DNA of 64,000 nucleotides from CAIQJJ01 sp964606085 (GCA_964606085.1 CAZSFD010000011.1:1-64000), one strand, 5' to 3'; shown: positions 34,103-43,072, counted from the stretch's first letter. Made by a program: numbers and translations. Notes: generated from the letters alone by a model not told the origin.

Positions 34103-34951
34103 ATGTTTTCTTCGCTCTCGCCTGAACCGGTAGACTACCTGGTGATCGGCCATCTCACCTGTGATGTGACCCCGAACGGCTTGCAGGTGGGTGGTACGGC
34201 CTCCTATTCAGCACTGACGGCGCGAGCGTTAGGCTTGCGGGTAGGGATTGTGACCGCCTGGGCCAACGAGATTTCATTGGAACCGTTGAGCGGTATCCCG
34301 GTTGCCAGCTTTCCCACCGAAAAAAGCACCACATTTGAGAACCTCTATAACCCGGCTGGGCGGATTCAAATCCTCCACCATGTTGCTCCGCGGTTGGAAT
34401 ACTTCATGATTCCCTCGGCCTGGCGCAGCCCGGAGATCGTTCACCTGGGTCCGGTGGCGCAGGAAGTACAGCCATCGCTGGCGCGTCACTTTCCCAATGC
34501 CTTGCTGGCTGCCACGCCGCAAGGCTGGCTGCGCCAATGGGATGCCAACGGGCGCGTCTCGCCGGGCGAGTGGCCCGAAGCGACGGCGGTTTTGCCGCAA
34601 TTGGGCGCCGCCGTGATCAGCGTGGAAGATGTGCAAGGCGACGAAACTCGCATCGAGGAGATGGCGGCTTGCTGTCCGATATTTGTGGTGACCGAAGGGG
34701 CCTGTGGGGCGCGGCTCTATTGGCATGGCGATGTGCGCCGTTTCCGCGCGCCTGAAATGGACACGCTGGATGCCACCGGCGCTGGCGACATCTTTGCCGC
34801 CTGTTTCTTCACCCGCCTATATCTCACCCGCGACCCATGGGAGGCGGCCCGCTTTGCCACGCAATTGGCCTCGCTCTCGGTGACGCGGGCCGGCTTACAG
34901 GGCATTCCAACGCCGCAGGAAATCGAATCTATGACTGTTGAGGTGTTGTAG
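34103..34951 (+). CDS. PfkB-family carbohydrate/nucleoside kinase
   Basis: This 282-residue protein is a ribokinase-type (PfkB) kinase. It opens YLVIGHLTCDV, has the substrate-side GGTASYSALTARALG, and ends with the family signature DTLDATGAGDIFAACFF, which holds the catalytic Asp and the anion hole. It phosphorylates a hydroxyl of a sugar, nucleoside or similar compound; the substrate is not evident. No clear ribosome-binding site precedes 34103. The stop is 2 nt before parA. Confidence 0.88.
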   Translation: MFSSLSPEPVDYLVIGHLTCDVTPNGLQVGGTASYSALTARALGLRVGIVTAWANEISLEPLSGIPVASFPTEKSTTFENLYNPAGRIQILHHVAPRLEYFMIPSAWRSPEIVHLGPVAQEVQPSLARHFPNALLAATPQGWLRQWDANGRVSPGEWPEATAVLPQLGAAVISVEDVQGDETRIEEMAACCPIFVVTEGACGARLYWHGDVRRFRAPEMDTLDATGAGDIFAACFFTRLYLTRDPWEAARFATQLASLSVTRAGLQGIPTPQEIESMTVEVL

Positions 34952-34953
34952 GG

Positions 34954-35733
34954 ATGGGAAAAATTTACACACTCGTCAACCAAAAGGGTGGGGTGGGAAA
35001 AACCACCACGGCGATCAACCTGGGGGCTTACCTGGCCTACTTTGGACAGCGTGTGCTGCTGATTGACCTCGACCCGCAGGCCAACGCTACCTCATGCCTG
35101 GGTGTGGATAAGCGCACGGTCAAAGGCGGCACGTATGAAGCGCTGATCGGTTCGGCGGCCGCATCCAGCCTGGTGCTGCTCAACCCACGGCTCAAGCTCT
35201 CGCTGCTGCCCTCCACGCAAGGCTTGGCCGGCGCTGAGGTGGAATTGGTGAGTGAGATGGCGCGCGAAACCCGCCTGCGCGAAGCGATCAAAACACTGTC
35301 TGATCGTTATGATTACATTCTGATAGATTGCCCCCCCTCCTTGGGTTTGCTGACGCTCAATGGCCTGGTGGCGGCGCAGCATGGCATCCTCATCCCGGTG
35401 CAGTGCGAGTATCTGGCACTCGAAGGCATTGGTCTGCTCACCAATACCATTCAGCGCGTACGCCAGGTGCTTTTCCCTGAATTGGCCATCCGCGGCGTGG
35501 TGATGACGATGTTCGACCACAACAACCTGAGCAAAGATGTCGTCAGCGAAGTGCAGCGTCACTTCCCATCCCAGGTTTTCCAGACCGTCATTCCCCGCAA
35601 CGTGCGCCTGGCCGAAGCGCCCTCGTTTGGACAGCCCATCTCCGTTTATGCGCCCACGTCCACCGGCGCACAGGCTTATGAAGCCCTGGCGCGCGAAGTG
35701 CTGGCGGGCGATGGAATAACGATCCATGTCTAA
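34954..35733 (+). CDS. parA: ParA/Soj chromosome-partitioning ATPase
   Basis: This 259-residue ATPase has the deviant Walker A NQKGGVGKTTTAINL, LLIDLDPQANATSCLG, Walker B YDYILIDCPPSLG and VMTMFDHNNLSKDVV, typical of chromosomal ParA/Soj. It binds DNA as an ATP dimer and, with ParB, segregates or organises the origin region. It overlaps parB by 8 nt. I found no copy of the consensus parS palindrome in the surrounding intergenic sequence. Confidence 0.95.
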   Translation: MGKIYTLVNQKGGVGKTTTAINLGAYLAYFGQRVLLIDLDPQANATSCLGVDKRTVKGGTYEALIGSAAASSLVLLNPRLKLSLLPSTQGLAGAEVELVSEMARETRLREAIKTLSDRYDYILIDCPPSLGLLTLNGLVAAQHGILIPVQCEYLALEGIGLLTNTIQRVRQVLFPELAIRGVVMTMFDHNNLSKDVVSEVQRHFPSQVFQTVIPRNVRLAEAPSFGQPISVYAPTSTGAQAYEALAREVLAGDGITIHV

Positions 35734-36586
35734 ACGCCCCGGCCTCGGACGAGGCCTCGACTCCCTGATCCCTGCGGGTGAAGCATCGGCATTGCCGGCC
35801 AGCAATATCACCCAACTGCCGGTCAGCGCCATCACGCGCAACCCCAGCCAACCGCGCACGCATTTCGACCCGAAGGATTTGGATGAACTGGCCGCTTCCA
35901 TTCGGGAACATGGCATCATCCAACCACTGATCGTCACGCACGGCCCGACGCCCGAATTGTACACGTTGATTGCTGGCGAGCGGCGCTTGCTGGCGGCGCG
36001 CCAGGCCGGGCTGACCACCGTTCCCGTCATCGTACGGGATGCCACCCCGCAAGATTTACTCGAACTGGCGCTGGTCGAAAACGTGCAGCGCGCCGACCTG
36101 GGGGCGCTCGAAACCGCCGAAGCCTTCCGCCACCTGGCCGATGATTTCAAGCTGACCCACGAACAGATCGCCGTCCGCGTGGGCAAGAGTCGTGTGGCCG
36201 TCTCGAATACATTGCGTCTGCTCGACCTGCCGGAGGCCATCCGCAAAGCCCTGGCCAACGGCATGATCACCGAAGGCCACGCCCGCGCCCTGCTGGGGCT
36301 GAAGACGCCGCAATCGCAGGCCGCCGCCCTCGACCGCATCCTCAACGAAGACCTCAACGTGCGCCAGACCGAAGAACTGGTGCGCCGCCTGAGCGGCGAA
36401 AAGCGTCCCGGCAAGCCGCGTCCCGCCCCGCCGCCCGAACTGACCGACCTCGAAGAACGCCTGATGCAAAGCCTGCACACCAAAGTCAACCTTAAGCGCA
36501 GCCGCAAGGGGGGGACGATGGTGATCCACTATTACTCGGATGAAGAGTTGGATACGTTAGTCAGTCGGATTACGGGGGATGCGTAA
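35726..36586 (+). CDS. parB: ParB/Spo0J chromosome-partitioning protein
   Basis: This 286-residue protein starts MSKRPGLGRGLDSLIP, the ParA-stimulating N-terminus. It then shows ITRNPSQPRTHFDPKDLDELAASI, the CTPase motif GERRLLAARQAG, LVENVQRADLGALETAEAF, a helix-turn-helix (LTHEQIAVRVGKSRVAVSNTLRLLDL) and a C-terminal dimerisation part. It loads on parS and slides as a CTP clamp. All expected elements are present and the length is normal. Confidence 0.96.
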   Translation: MSKRPGLGRGLDSLIPAGEASALPASNITQLPVSAITRNPSQPRTHFDPKDLDELAASIREHGIIQPLIVTHGPTPELYTLIAGERRLLAARQAGLTTVPVIVRDATPQDLLELALVENVQRADLGALETAEAFRHLADDFKLTHEQIAVRVGKSRVAVSNTLRLLDLPEAIRKALANGMITEGHARALLGLKTPQSQAAALDRILNEDLNVRQTEELVRRLSGEKRPGKPRPAPPPELTDLEERLMQSLHTKVNLKRSRKGGTMVIHYYSDEELDTLVSRITGDA

Positions 36587-36612
36587 CGAAACAGCATGAC
36601 CGGCGAATTCTT

Positions 36613-37530
36613 ATGAATGATTTCCGAAAACTCCCCCGTTTTGCCCAATACACCTGGTTTGTCCTCCTCTACAACCTGATCGTCATCTTGTGGGGGGCGT
36701 ATGTGCGCGCCACCGGCGCCGGCGCCGGCTGTGGCAGCCATTGGCCGCTGTGCAATGGCGAGATCATCCCGCGCGCCCCGCAGATCGAGACCGTGATCGA
36801 ATTCACCCACCGCCTGAGCAGCGGCCTGGCGTTGATTTTGATCCTCGTGCTGCTGATCTGGGCGTGGCGGGCATTCCCGACGGGCCACCGCGTGCGCAAG
36901 GGCGCAACAGCCTGCGCGGTGTTGATCTTGCTCGAAGCGCTGTTTGGGGCGGGGCTGGTGCTGTTCGAGTGGGTGGCGCAGGATGCCTCGTTGGGACGGG
37001 TGATTTCGATGCCTGTTCACCTCGTGGTGACCTTTGTGCTGCTGGCGGCCCTCTCGCTCACCGGGTGGTGGGCGGCGGGCGGCAATGGACTGCGTTTGCA
37101 GGGCCGCGGCTGGCCGGCCTGGGGCTGGCTGCTGGGGCTGGCCGGCGTCCTCGTCATCGGCATGACCGGGGCGGTGACCGCCCTCGGCGACACGCTTTTC
37201 CCTGCTGAGACACTGGCCGAAGGCTTGCAGCAAGACCTCGACCCGCAGGCGCACTTCCTCCTTCGCCTACGCGTCTGGCATCCGCTCATTTCGGTGGGGG
37301 TGGGCTTTTTCCTGCTCTTCTACACCTATTTCTTCGGCCACACGCACGCCAGCCCGGCAGTGCGCTGGTTCTCGAAGGCCCTGTTCGCCCTGGTGATTGT
37401 GCAGTGGGTGGCCGGGATGGTCAACATCGCTTTGCTGGCCCCGGTGTGGATGCAACTGCTGCACCTGCTGCTGGCCGACCTGACCTGGATCGCCCTGGCT
37501 TTGTTGGGCGCAGCGGCCTTTGAAGGATGA
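36613..37530 (+). CDS. ctaA: Haem A synthase (CtaA/COX15)
   Basis: This 305-residue, eight-helix membrane enzyme oxidises the haem O methyl group to give haem A for cytochrome oxidase. Visible features are the Cys pair region GAGAGCGSHWPLCNG, the EFTHRLSSG motif with its Glu and haem-ligand His, MPVHLVVTF, and the second-half VWHPLISVGVGF with another His. It implies an aa3-type oxidase elsewhere in the genome, hence aerobic capacity. Its stop overlaps the next start by 4 nt. Confidence 0.92.
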   Translation: MNDFRKLPRFAQYTWFVLLYNLIVILWGAYVRATGAGAGCGSHWPLCNGEIIPRAPQIETVIEFTHRLSSGLALILILVLLIWAWRAFPTGHRVRKGATACAVLILLEALFGAGLVLFEWVAQDASLGRVISMPVHLVVTFVLLAALSLTGWWAAGGNGLRLQGRGWPAWGWLLGLAGVLVIGMTGAVTALGDTLFPAETLAEGLQQDLDPQAHFLLRLRVWHPLISVGVGFFLLFYTYFFGHTHASPAVRWFSKALFALVIVQWVAGMVNIALLAPVWMQLLHLLLADLTWIALALLGAAAFEG

Positions 37531-38234
37531 AGCGCTACTCCACCCTGCTCTTCGACGCCGACGATACGCTGTTCGATTACAACCGCGCCGAAGCCGATGC
37601 CCTCCAAATAACCTTCGCGCAGCATGGCATCGCCTGGCAGCCTGATTTCCTCGCCACGTACCGCCAGATCAACCGCGAAATGTGGCAACAGCTCGAACAA
37701 GGCCGCCTCACCCCGCAAACGATCAACCACCAACGCTTTGTGCGCCTGCTGCAAACGCTCCAGCTTGACCCGCCCAGCGAAACTTTCGCAACCGGCTACC
37801 TTGCCAATATCGCCGCCTGCGCCGCTTTGCTGGAGGGCGCGCTGGATGTGGTGACGACCCTCGCGCCGCATTACCGCCTCGCCATCCTCACCAACGGCCT
37901 CCAAGCCGTGCAGTATTCCCGCCTGGCGCGTTCACCCCTGGCAGCCTACATCCCCCCCTCGCATTTGATCATCTCCGAAGAAGTTGGTGCAGCCAAGCCC
38001 GACCCGGCCATCTTCGCCATCGCCCTCGAACGCCTGGGCAGCCCGCCAAAGGATGAAGTCCTGATGATCGGCGACAGCCTGTCCTCCGATATCCGCGGCG
38101 CGGCCAACGCTGGCCTGGATAGCTGCTGGTACAACCCCGCGGCTGCCCTGCGCCCCGCCGACCTGCCGATCACCCACGAAATCCGCCATCTTTGCGACAT
38201 CGTTCCCATCCTCATCCATTCACCCAACCGCTAA
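37527..38234 (+). CDS. HAD-family phosphatase, YjjG-like 5'-nucleotidase
   Basis: This 235-residue HAD hydrolase has the nucleophile motif LLFDADDTLFDYN, the motif II threonine in LAILTNGLQAVQ, the lysine in VGAAKPDPAIF, and the motif IV acidic residues in MIGDSLSSDIRGA. The helical cap and the first motif (DADDTLFDYN) are close to YjjG-type pyrimidine 5'-nucleotidases. The substrate is inferred only from this similarity. It is coupled to ctaA by a 4-nt overlap. Confidence 0.87.
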   Translation: MKRYSTLLFDADDTLFDYNRAEADALQITFAQHGIAWQPDFLATYRQINREMWQQLEQGRLTPQTINHQRFVRLLQTLQLDPPSETFATGYLANIAACAALLEGALDVVTTLAPHYRLAILTNGLQAVQYSRLARSPLAAYIPPSHLIISEEVGAAKPDPAIFAIALERLGSPPKDEVLMIGDSLSSDIRGAANAGLDSCWYNPAAALRPADLPITHEIRHLCDIVPILIHSPNR

Positions 38235-38251
38235 ATTACCCATCTTTGGAT

Positions 38252-39802
38252 ATGCTGACCATTCATAACGCTCGTATCTACACCTTTGACCCTGCCTGCC
38301 CCATCGCCACCACGATCACCCTTCATGGTGGGCGGGTTGTTGCGCTCAACCGGCCTGCTGCCGATGGCGAACACCGCGATTCTGGCGGCAAGATCATCCT
38401 GCCCGGCCTGACCGACGCCCACTTTCACCTCGAACATTACGCCCTCGGTCTGCAAAAGGTGAACTGCGAGACAAGCACCCTCGATGAATGTCTGCGCGGC
38501 GTGTCCGACCGTGCCGCCATTACCCCGCCCGGCGAGTGGATTCTCGGCCACGGCTGGAATCAGAACAACTGGGGTGGCGCTTTCCCCACTGCCGCCCAAC
38601 TCGATGCCGTTGCCTCGCACCACCCGGTTTACCTGACCGCCAAATCGCTGCATGCCGGTTGGGCCAACAGCGCTGCCCTCAGGCTGGCCGGCATCACCGA
38701 CCGTACGCCCGACCCCGCCGATGGGCAGATCGGGCGCAGCGCCGATGGCAGGCCAAACGGGATGCTCTTCGAGAGCGCCATGCAGTTGGTGAACGCGGCC
38801 ATCCCCGCGCCCTCGGAGGAGCAGGTGGCCGAGGCCATTCGGGCGGCCTTGCCCACGCTGTGGCAGGTGGGTCTCACCGGCGTCCACGATTTCGACCGTG
38901 CGCGCTGCTTTGCCGCTTTGCAGCGCTTACATGCGCATAGCCAGTTGAAGCTGCGCGTGGTCAAGAGCATTCCACTGGACGATTTGCCGCACGCCGCGGC
39001 CCTGGGGCTGCGTTCGGGCTTTGGCGATGACTGGCTGCGCCTGGGGGCGGTGAAGGTCTTTGCTGATGGGGCCTTGGGGCCGCGCACGGCGGCCATGCTG
39101 CAACCCTACGAGGGCGAACCCGATAACCGCGGCATGTTGTTCCTCGATGCCGAAGAGCTTTTCGAGCGGGGTAAGTTGGCCGTTGCCAGCGGTTTCCCCC
39201 TGGCCGTCCATGCCATTGGCGACCGTGCCAACCACGAGGTGTTGAACGCCTTCGAGCAGCTTCGCCCGCTTTCTGGCAATTTGCGCCACCGTATCGAACA
39301 CGTCCAATTGATCCATCCCGATGATGCGGCGCGCCTGGCGCAACTGGGCGTGATCGCCTCGATGCAGCCGATCCACGCCACCTCCGATATGGCGATGGCC
39401 GACCGGCACTGGGGCGCACGCGTGGCTCTTGCGTATGCCTGGAAGACCCAACTTGACGCCGGGGCGGTGCTGGCCTTCGGCTCAGATGCGCCGGTGGAAG
39501 CGCCCAACCCGTGGTGGGGCATCTATGCCGCGGTCACGCGCCGCCGTCACGATGGCGCGCCCGGCCCAGAAGGGTGGATTCCGCAGCAGCGCCTGGCCGT
39601 GGCAGATGCTATTCGTGGGTTTACCACGGGTGCGGCGTTTGCGGCGGGTCTGGATGGCCGCCACGGCCAGTTATCTCCCGCTTCTCTGGCCGATTTACTC
39701 GTCCTCGATGTCGATCCTTTTGCCTGCGATCTGGGTGTGCTTAAAGACATCCGCCCCCGGGCGACGATGATCGGGGGCGAATGGGTGGTGGATGACCTGT
39801 AG
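38252..39802 (+). CDS. YtcJ-like metal-dependent amidohydrolase
   Basis: This 516-residue amidohydrolase starts at the ATG at 38252. It shows the HxH metal site in DAHFHLEH, the YtcJ-type block VYLTAKSLHAGWANSAALRLAGI, VKVFADGALGPRTAAML, HAIGDRANHEVLNAF, HRIEHVQLIHPDD and the final Asp in FGSDAPVEAPNPWWGIYAAVTR. Related enzymes hydrolyse formamides or cyclic amides; the substrate here is unknown. Its stop is 8 nt from the convergent sortase gene, with no terminator between. Confidence 0.92.
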   Translation: MLTIHNARIYTFDPACPIATTITLHGGRVVALNRPAADGEHRDSGGKIILPGLTDAHFHLEHYALGLQKVNCETSTLDECLRGVSDRAAITPPGEWILGHGWNQNNWGGAFPTAAQLDAVASHHPVYLTAKSLHAGWANSAALRLAGITDRTPDPADGQIGRSADGRPNGMLFESAMQLVNAAIPAPSEEQVAEAIRAALPTLWQVGLTGVHDFDRARCFAALQRLHAHSQLKLRVVKSIPLDDLPHAAALGLRSGFGDDWLRLGAVKVFADGALGPRTAAMLQPYEGEPDNRGMLFLDAEELFERGKLAVASGFPLAVHAIGDRANHEVLNAFEQLRPLSGNLRHRIEHVQLIHPDDAARLAQLGVIASMQPIHATSDMAMADRHWGARVALAYAWKTQLDAGAVLAFGSDAPVEAPNPWWGIYAAVTRRRHDGAPGPEGWIPQQRLAVADAIRGFTTGAAFAAGLDGRHGQLSPASLADLLVLDVDPFACDLGVLKDIRPRATMIGGEWVVDDL

Positions 39803-39810
39803 CTGGCGGG

Positions 39811-41508
39811 TTATGGGGTGTTTTCGACCTGTGTGTTTTGCAGGGGCAGGGTATCTTTCAGGTCGGCGTAGACGACCAGCCGTTTGAGATAGCGCTTGAA
39901 TTCGTCGTTCCAGTCGGTGCAGGTGATCAGGCTGATTTGGGGGTTTGTGGTGGGGTGGGTCACGGCTAAATCGCCTTCTTCAACGACAACTTGTTCGCGT
40001 ACGGTGTAGGTGTACAGGTTTTCTGCAGTGTAGACCTGGATGACATCGCCGGTTTTGAGTTGGTCGAGATAGCGGAAGGGGCCGTTTTCGCCGACCAGGG
40101 TGACATGCCCGGCCAGCGCTGTGTTGCTGCCCAACCCCGGCCAGGAGGTATTGCCCAGCCAGGCGATCTCCTGTTTCAGGCCGGCGATCATCCAGCTTTC
40201 GCCGTCGAAAGGCACGTATTTGACGATAGTATCCACGTTTAGGGCGGGAATGGCCAGACGGGTGACGGGGCTGGTATCGAGGACGATGCCGGGTTCTGTT
40301 TCGGGCAGGGCGGTGGGGGAGGGGATGGGAAAATCGGGCAGTGCGCTGATTTCGGTGGGGGCAGTGAAGATGTACCCGGTGGTGTCTTCGGTGGGGAAGA
40401 TGGGGGCGATGGCATAGCCGGCCATTTTTTCGGCGAGGTGGGTTGGGGCAATGGCGATGGGGAGGCGCGCCTCGGGCGAGCGCCAGAACCACCCACTGCC
40501 GGCCGCACCAACGACTGCCCCGGCGAGCAGTAAGGCGACTCCGGCAAGAAGGTAGCGGCCAATTTGGCTTTGTTCTTGTTGGCGCGCCCACAGGGCATAC
40601 CAGATGGTGAAGAAGCCGGCCAGCGCCGCCGCGCCTGCCAGGAAGAGCAGCGACCAGTCTATGGGGTGGGTGGGATTTTCAAGCGGTTGGAGGCCGGTGC
40701 CAGGCAGCCCAGAGACGACGACGCGGTAGTTGGCGGTGGCGGTGCGGGTGTTGTTGGGGGCGTAGGTAAGGCTGATGCTGTTAACCAGGTTGACGGTTGC
40801 GTTGGCGGTGCTGTTGACGCTGGTTTCGATGGTGACGGTGACAATTTTACTCGGCAAGATTTCGCCGATCAGCACTGTTACGGCATGGTTCTGGCGGTTG
40901 ATTGTTCCCTGGGTTGTTTTGGTGTTGCTGGTGATATCTATGGTGGTGGGGAAGGAATCGGTCAGGATGACATCTTGTGCGGGGGCCAGGCCGTTATTGG
41001 TGATTTTGACGATGAAGGTGATCTTTTGCCCGACGCGCGCTTCTGAGGGGTTGACGGTGATGGCGATGGTGGGGTTGGGGGTGATTGTTCCGGTGGCGGT
41101 GGGGGTGGGAGGGGTGCCGGTGGTTGTGCGGGTGGCCGTGGGTGTGGGTGTGGCGGTATCGGGTATTTGTTTGAAGATGAGCGGTAAGAATTTTCGAATG
41201 GCTGTGGCCGTGTGTGTGGGCGTTGCCGTGGGGGTGGCGGTCGTTGTGGCCGTCTGGGTGGCTGTGCCTGTTTCGGTGGGGGTGCTGGTAGATGTGGCCG
41301 TTCCGGTGGTGGTACCCGTGGATGTGGCGGTTTCGGTGGCCGTTGCCGTCGGCGTGCTGGTTTCGGTGGGGGTGGGGGTATCTGTGGCTGGTTCGGGTTG
41401 GCTGACGGCGCTGAATTGGGGGATGGCCGCGGCTGCGAACCAAAGCGCCAGGCCGAAGATCACCACGAATAAAAAACGGGCAATGCGTTGATGATTAAGG
41501 GGAAGCAT
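39811..41508 (-). CDS. Sortase with Thr-rich stalk, DUF11-like domain and internal LPGTG sorting signal
   Basis: This 565-residue surface protein has, in order: an N-terminal membrane segment (11-30); a Thr/Pro/Ala stalk (42-140, runs of TPTATAT type); a DUF11-like beta domain (145-265); LPGTG at 268-272 followed by a hydrophobic helix (286-307) and WARQQ; another membrane helix (318-340); and a sortase domain (about 415-550). The sortase catalytic residues are His468 in ALAGHVTL, Cys530 in SLITCTDW and Arg543 in LKRLVV. An intact sorting signal inside the sortase polypeptide is unusual. The frame is continuous, so this is a true fusion in the sequence given. Confidence 0.9.
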   Translation of the reverse strand: MLPLNHQRIARFLFVVIFGLALWFAAAAIPQFSAVSQPEPATDTPTPTETSTPTATATETATSTGTTTGTATSTSTPTETGTATQTATTTATPTATPTHTATAIRKFLPLIFKQIPDTATPTPTATRTTTGTPPTPTATGTITPNPTIAITVNPSEARVGQKITFIVKITNNGLAPAQDVILTDSFPTTIDITSNTKTTQGTINRQNHAVTVLIGEILPSKIVTVTIETSVNSTANATVNLVNSISLTYAPNNTRTATANYRVVVSGLPGTGLQPLENPTHPIDWSLLFLAGAAALAGFFTIWYALWARQQEQSQIGRYLLAGVALLLAGAVVGAAGSGWFWRSPEARLPIAIAPTHLAEKMAGYAIAPIFPTEDTTGYIFTAPTEISALPDFPIPSPTALPETEPGIVLDTSPVTRLAIPALNVDTIVKYVPFDGESWMIAGLKQEIAWLGNTSWPGLGSNTALAGHVTLVGENGPFRYLDQLKTGDVIQVYTAENLYTYTVREQVVVEEGDLAVTHPTTNPQISLITCTDWNDEFKRYLKRLVVYADLKDTLPLQNTQVENTP

Positions 41509-41543
41509 GAAATTCTCCAGAAGGATGCGTTGGGCGTGCGAGC

Positions 41544-41554
41544 ATTATACCGCG
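41544..41554 (-). promoter_or_regulatory. -10 element for the sortase gene
   Basis: On the minus strand a perfect TATAAT (41544-41549) lies 35 nt before the sortase start. No good -35 box is visible 16-18 nt upstream, so an activator or alternative sigma factor may be involved. GGAG precedes the ATG. Confidence 0.45.
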
Positions 41555-41590
41555 CTCATTGGGGGCGTTTTCCTGTCGGTTTGTAGCGCT

Positions 41591-41601
41591 GGTGATATAC
41601 T
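41591..41601 (+). promoter_or_regulatory. Extended -10 element for the gene at 41695
   Basis: TGATATACT (41593-41601) is an extended -10 (TGnTATACT), with a weak -35 CTGTCG at 41573-41578 and 17-nt spacing. It would give a leader of roughly 85 nt. Confidence 0.4.
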
Positions 41602-41694
41602 GCCCACGGGGATAATCTGCACTTTTCCCCATCGCCCCACCCGGCTCACCTGGGCCCGACCAATTGCCCCTGTACGTTGAAAGCGAGACCTGCC

Positions 41695-42048
41695 ATGACT
41701 CAACACACTGCCGTCTTTATCTTGGGTTTTACCCCGGAAGCCCTGAGCAGTAATCAGTTAGTTCAGATGATACGGGCGGCCGACACCGGCCTGAAAGTGA
41801 AATATCCCGCTTTCAGGCAGATTATGCGGCAGGCTGACGTCAGTCAGGCTGAGATCAACATTGCCAACCAATTGTTAGCGCCGCCCATGGATACCCTGCA
41901 AAACATGCAGGCAGCGTTAGGCGATTGGTTACAAATTGAAGAACTGCCCTTCCAACCCGTGCTTGGTGAAAACTTTTTTATCAGTGACTCGCGTAATGAA
42001 CAGGGGCAAGGAAACTGCATGTTGTTTTACATTCATCGCACCGCATAG
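41695..42048 (+). CDS. Unidentified 117-residue protein
   Basis: The ATG at 41695 opens MTQHTAVFILGFTPEALSSNQLVQMI. The protein is soluble, with mixed helix and strand and no cysteine motif or nucleotide-binding loop. The central part (YPAFRQIMRQADVSQAEINIANQLL) is helical, and the end (PFQPVLGENFFISDSRNEQGQGNCMLFYIH) looks strand-rich. I do not recognise a family. It lies upstream of the HD-domain pseudogene, on the same strand. Confidence 0.55.
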   Translation: MTQHTAVFILGFTPEALSSNQLVQMIRAADTGLKVKYPAFRQIMRQADVSQAEINIANQLLAPPMDTLQNMQAALGDWLQIEELPFQPVLGENFFISDSRNEQGQGNCMLFYIHRTA

Positions 42049-42109
42049 TGCGGTTTGCTGCTCTCCTTGCGTCTTTTCACTGGTATCTCTCGCTTGGTAG
42101 GTTTTGCTG

Positions 42110-42647
42110 ATGGCATCTCAGATGGCGCAAATTTTAGACGAAGCCCGGCAGTTTTTGAACGAAAGTTTGCGTGGCAAGCAAAACGGCCGCGAGATGTTGC
42201 ATCCCTGGCGTAAGAGCTGGAAATTCACCGTAGATCACTCCCTGCGAGTCGAAGCTATGACCGTGCAGATTCTGTCCCTGCAAATGCCCCCATTCCCCGA
42301 AAATGAAATCATTCAGCGAAAAACTGCTCTCTCTGATCGCCCATCACTCCGAAAAAGACATCCCCGGCCCCGATCTGTTGCACGGCATCCTCAAAGATAC
42401 CGACACTCTCGACGAGATCGGCGCGGTCTCGATCTGGATGGCAACCAACTGGCTCGACCGCACCTCGCCCGATTTTTTGGCCGACTTGCTCGAACGTCTG
42501 CGGATGGTCGAAATCCCTTTCTGCGAACGCACCCTATCCCAACTCAACACCCCGGCAGCCCAGGGTATTCTGCGTCAGAAACAGCAATTCATCCAGACAT
42601 TCATCGTGCAATTGGAAAGTGAACTGCAAACCATCACCAGGAGTTAA
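42110..42647 (+). pseudogene. HD-domain phosphohydrolase remnant (frameshift plus missing HD dyad)
   Basis: Two frames together resemble one HD-domain protein. The first (from ATG 42110) has the opening helices with the first metal His (KFTVDHSLRVEAMTVQIL). The second frame, open from about 42303, has the C-terminal half (LLSLIAHHSEKDIPGPDLLHGILKDTDTLDEIGAVSI). The join requires a frameshift near 42270-42303, and the middle helix that should carry the His-Asp dyad is absent. The gene is therefore probably inactive. A real shortened second frame (42303-42647, 114 residues) could still be made. Confidence 0.65.
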
Positions 42648-42649
42648 CC

Positions 42650-43015
42650 ATGCCCCGTAAACCAGCCATTCCCGAAGAAGTCAAAGAAGAAGTACTCAAA
42701 ATCGTGGCAGATTTCAACGCCAAAAACTTCACGCCCGCTCACCCACTGGCAAAGGCCCTTTTTGGAGGCCGCGATGTCGGATATGTGGCGCGTTTCAAAG
42801 GGAAATTCCTCTACCTCGATAATGCCGCCCGCAAACATGCCGCTGAAATCTGCCGCTTGACGTGGACCGGCAGCATGGACAACTGGGAATTTGCCATCTA
42901 CCGCCACAGCCGCAACGCTTACGATCCGCATGAATGGATGTTCCCCGGCGCACGTGAAGTCAATGGCACTGTCGAAGGCGCCATGCGCGCCGGTATGCAA
43001 GCCTACCCCATGTAA
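42650..43015 (+). CDS. Unidentified 121-residue protein
   Basis: It starts 3 nt after the HD remnant stop, with AGGAG about eight bases before the ATG. The N-terminus is helical (AIPEEVKEEVLKIVADFNAKN), followed by VGYVARFKGKFLYLDNAARKHAAEICRL and an aromatic segment (DNWEFAIYRHSRNAYDPHEWMFPG). It resembles small conserved proteins of no known function and contains no catalytic motif I can identify. A strong ribosome-binding site supports expression. Confidence 0.65.
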   Translation: MPRKPAIPEEVKEEVLKIVADFNAKNFTPAHPLAKALFGGRDVGYVARFKGKFLYLDNAARKHAAEICRLTWTGSMDNWEFAIYRHSRNAYDPHEWMFPGAREVNGTVEGAMRAGMQAYPM

Positions 43016-43020
43016 CCGCC

Positions 43021-43066
43021 CCCAACCTTCAACCCGCAACTTTCAACCTTCAACCTTCAAACCTTC
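43021..43066. repeat. AACCTTCAAC-type simple repeat before the DUF5107 gene
   Basis: Imperfect tandem copies of CAACCTTCAACC and CAACTTTCAACC fill the gap between 43016 and 43072. The same words occur inside the DUF5107 gene at 44325-44350 (CCTTCGACCTTCGACC). The DUF5107 gene therefore lacks a normal ribosome-binding site and could be poorly or unusually initiated. Confidence 0.7.
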
Positions 43067-43072
43067 CCCCCT

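Noticed and set aside
35092..36507. A 471-codon minus-strand frame opposite parA and parB
   Set aside because: parA and parB are unmistakable; the antisense frame is low-complexity (Arg/Ser rich) and has no start signal.
34000..36700. parS site or replication origin next to parAB
   Set aside because: No copy of the usual parS palindrome, DnaA-box cluster or dnaA/dnaN/gyr/rnpA genes was seen near parAB.
41100..41400. A tandem repeat array suggesting CRISPR or a minisatellite
   Set aside because: It encodes the Thr/Pro/Ala stalk of the sortase. The repeat is only at the level of short codon groups, with no conserved direct repeat and spacer pattern.
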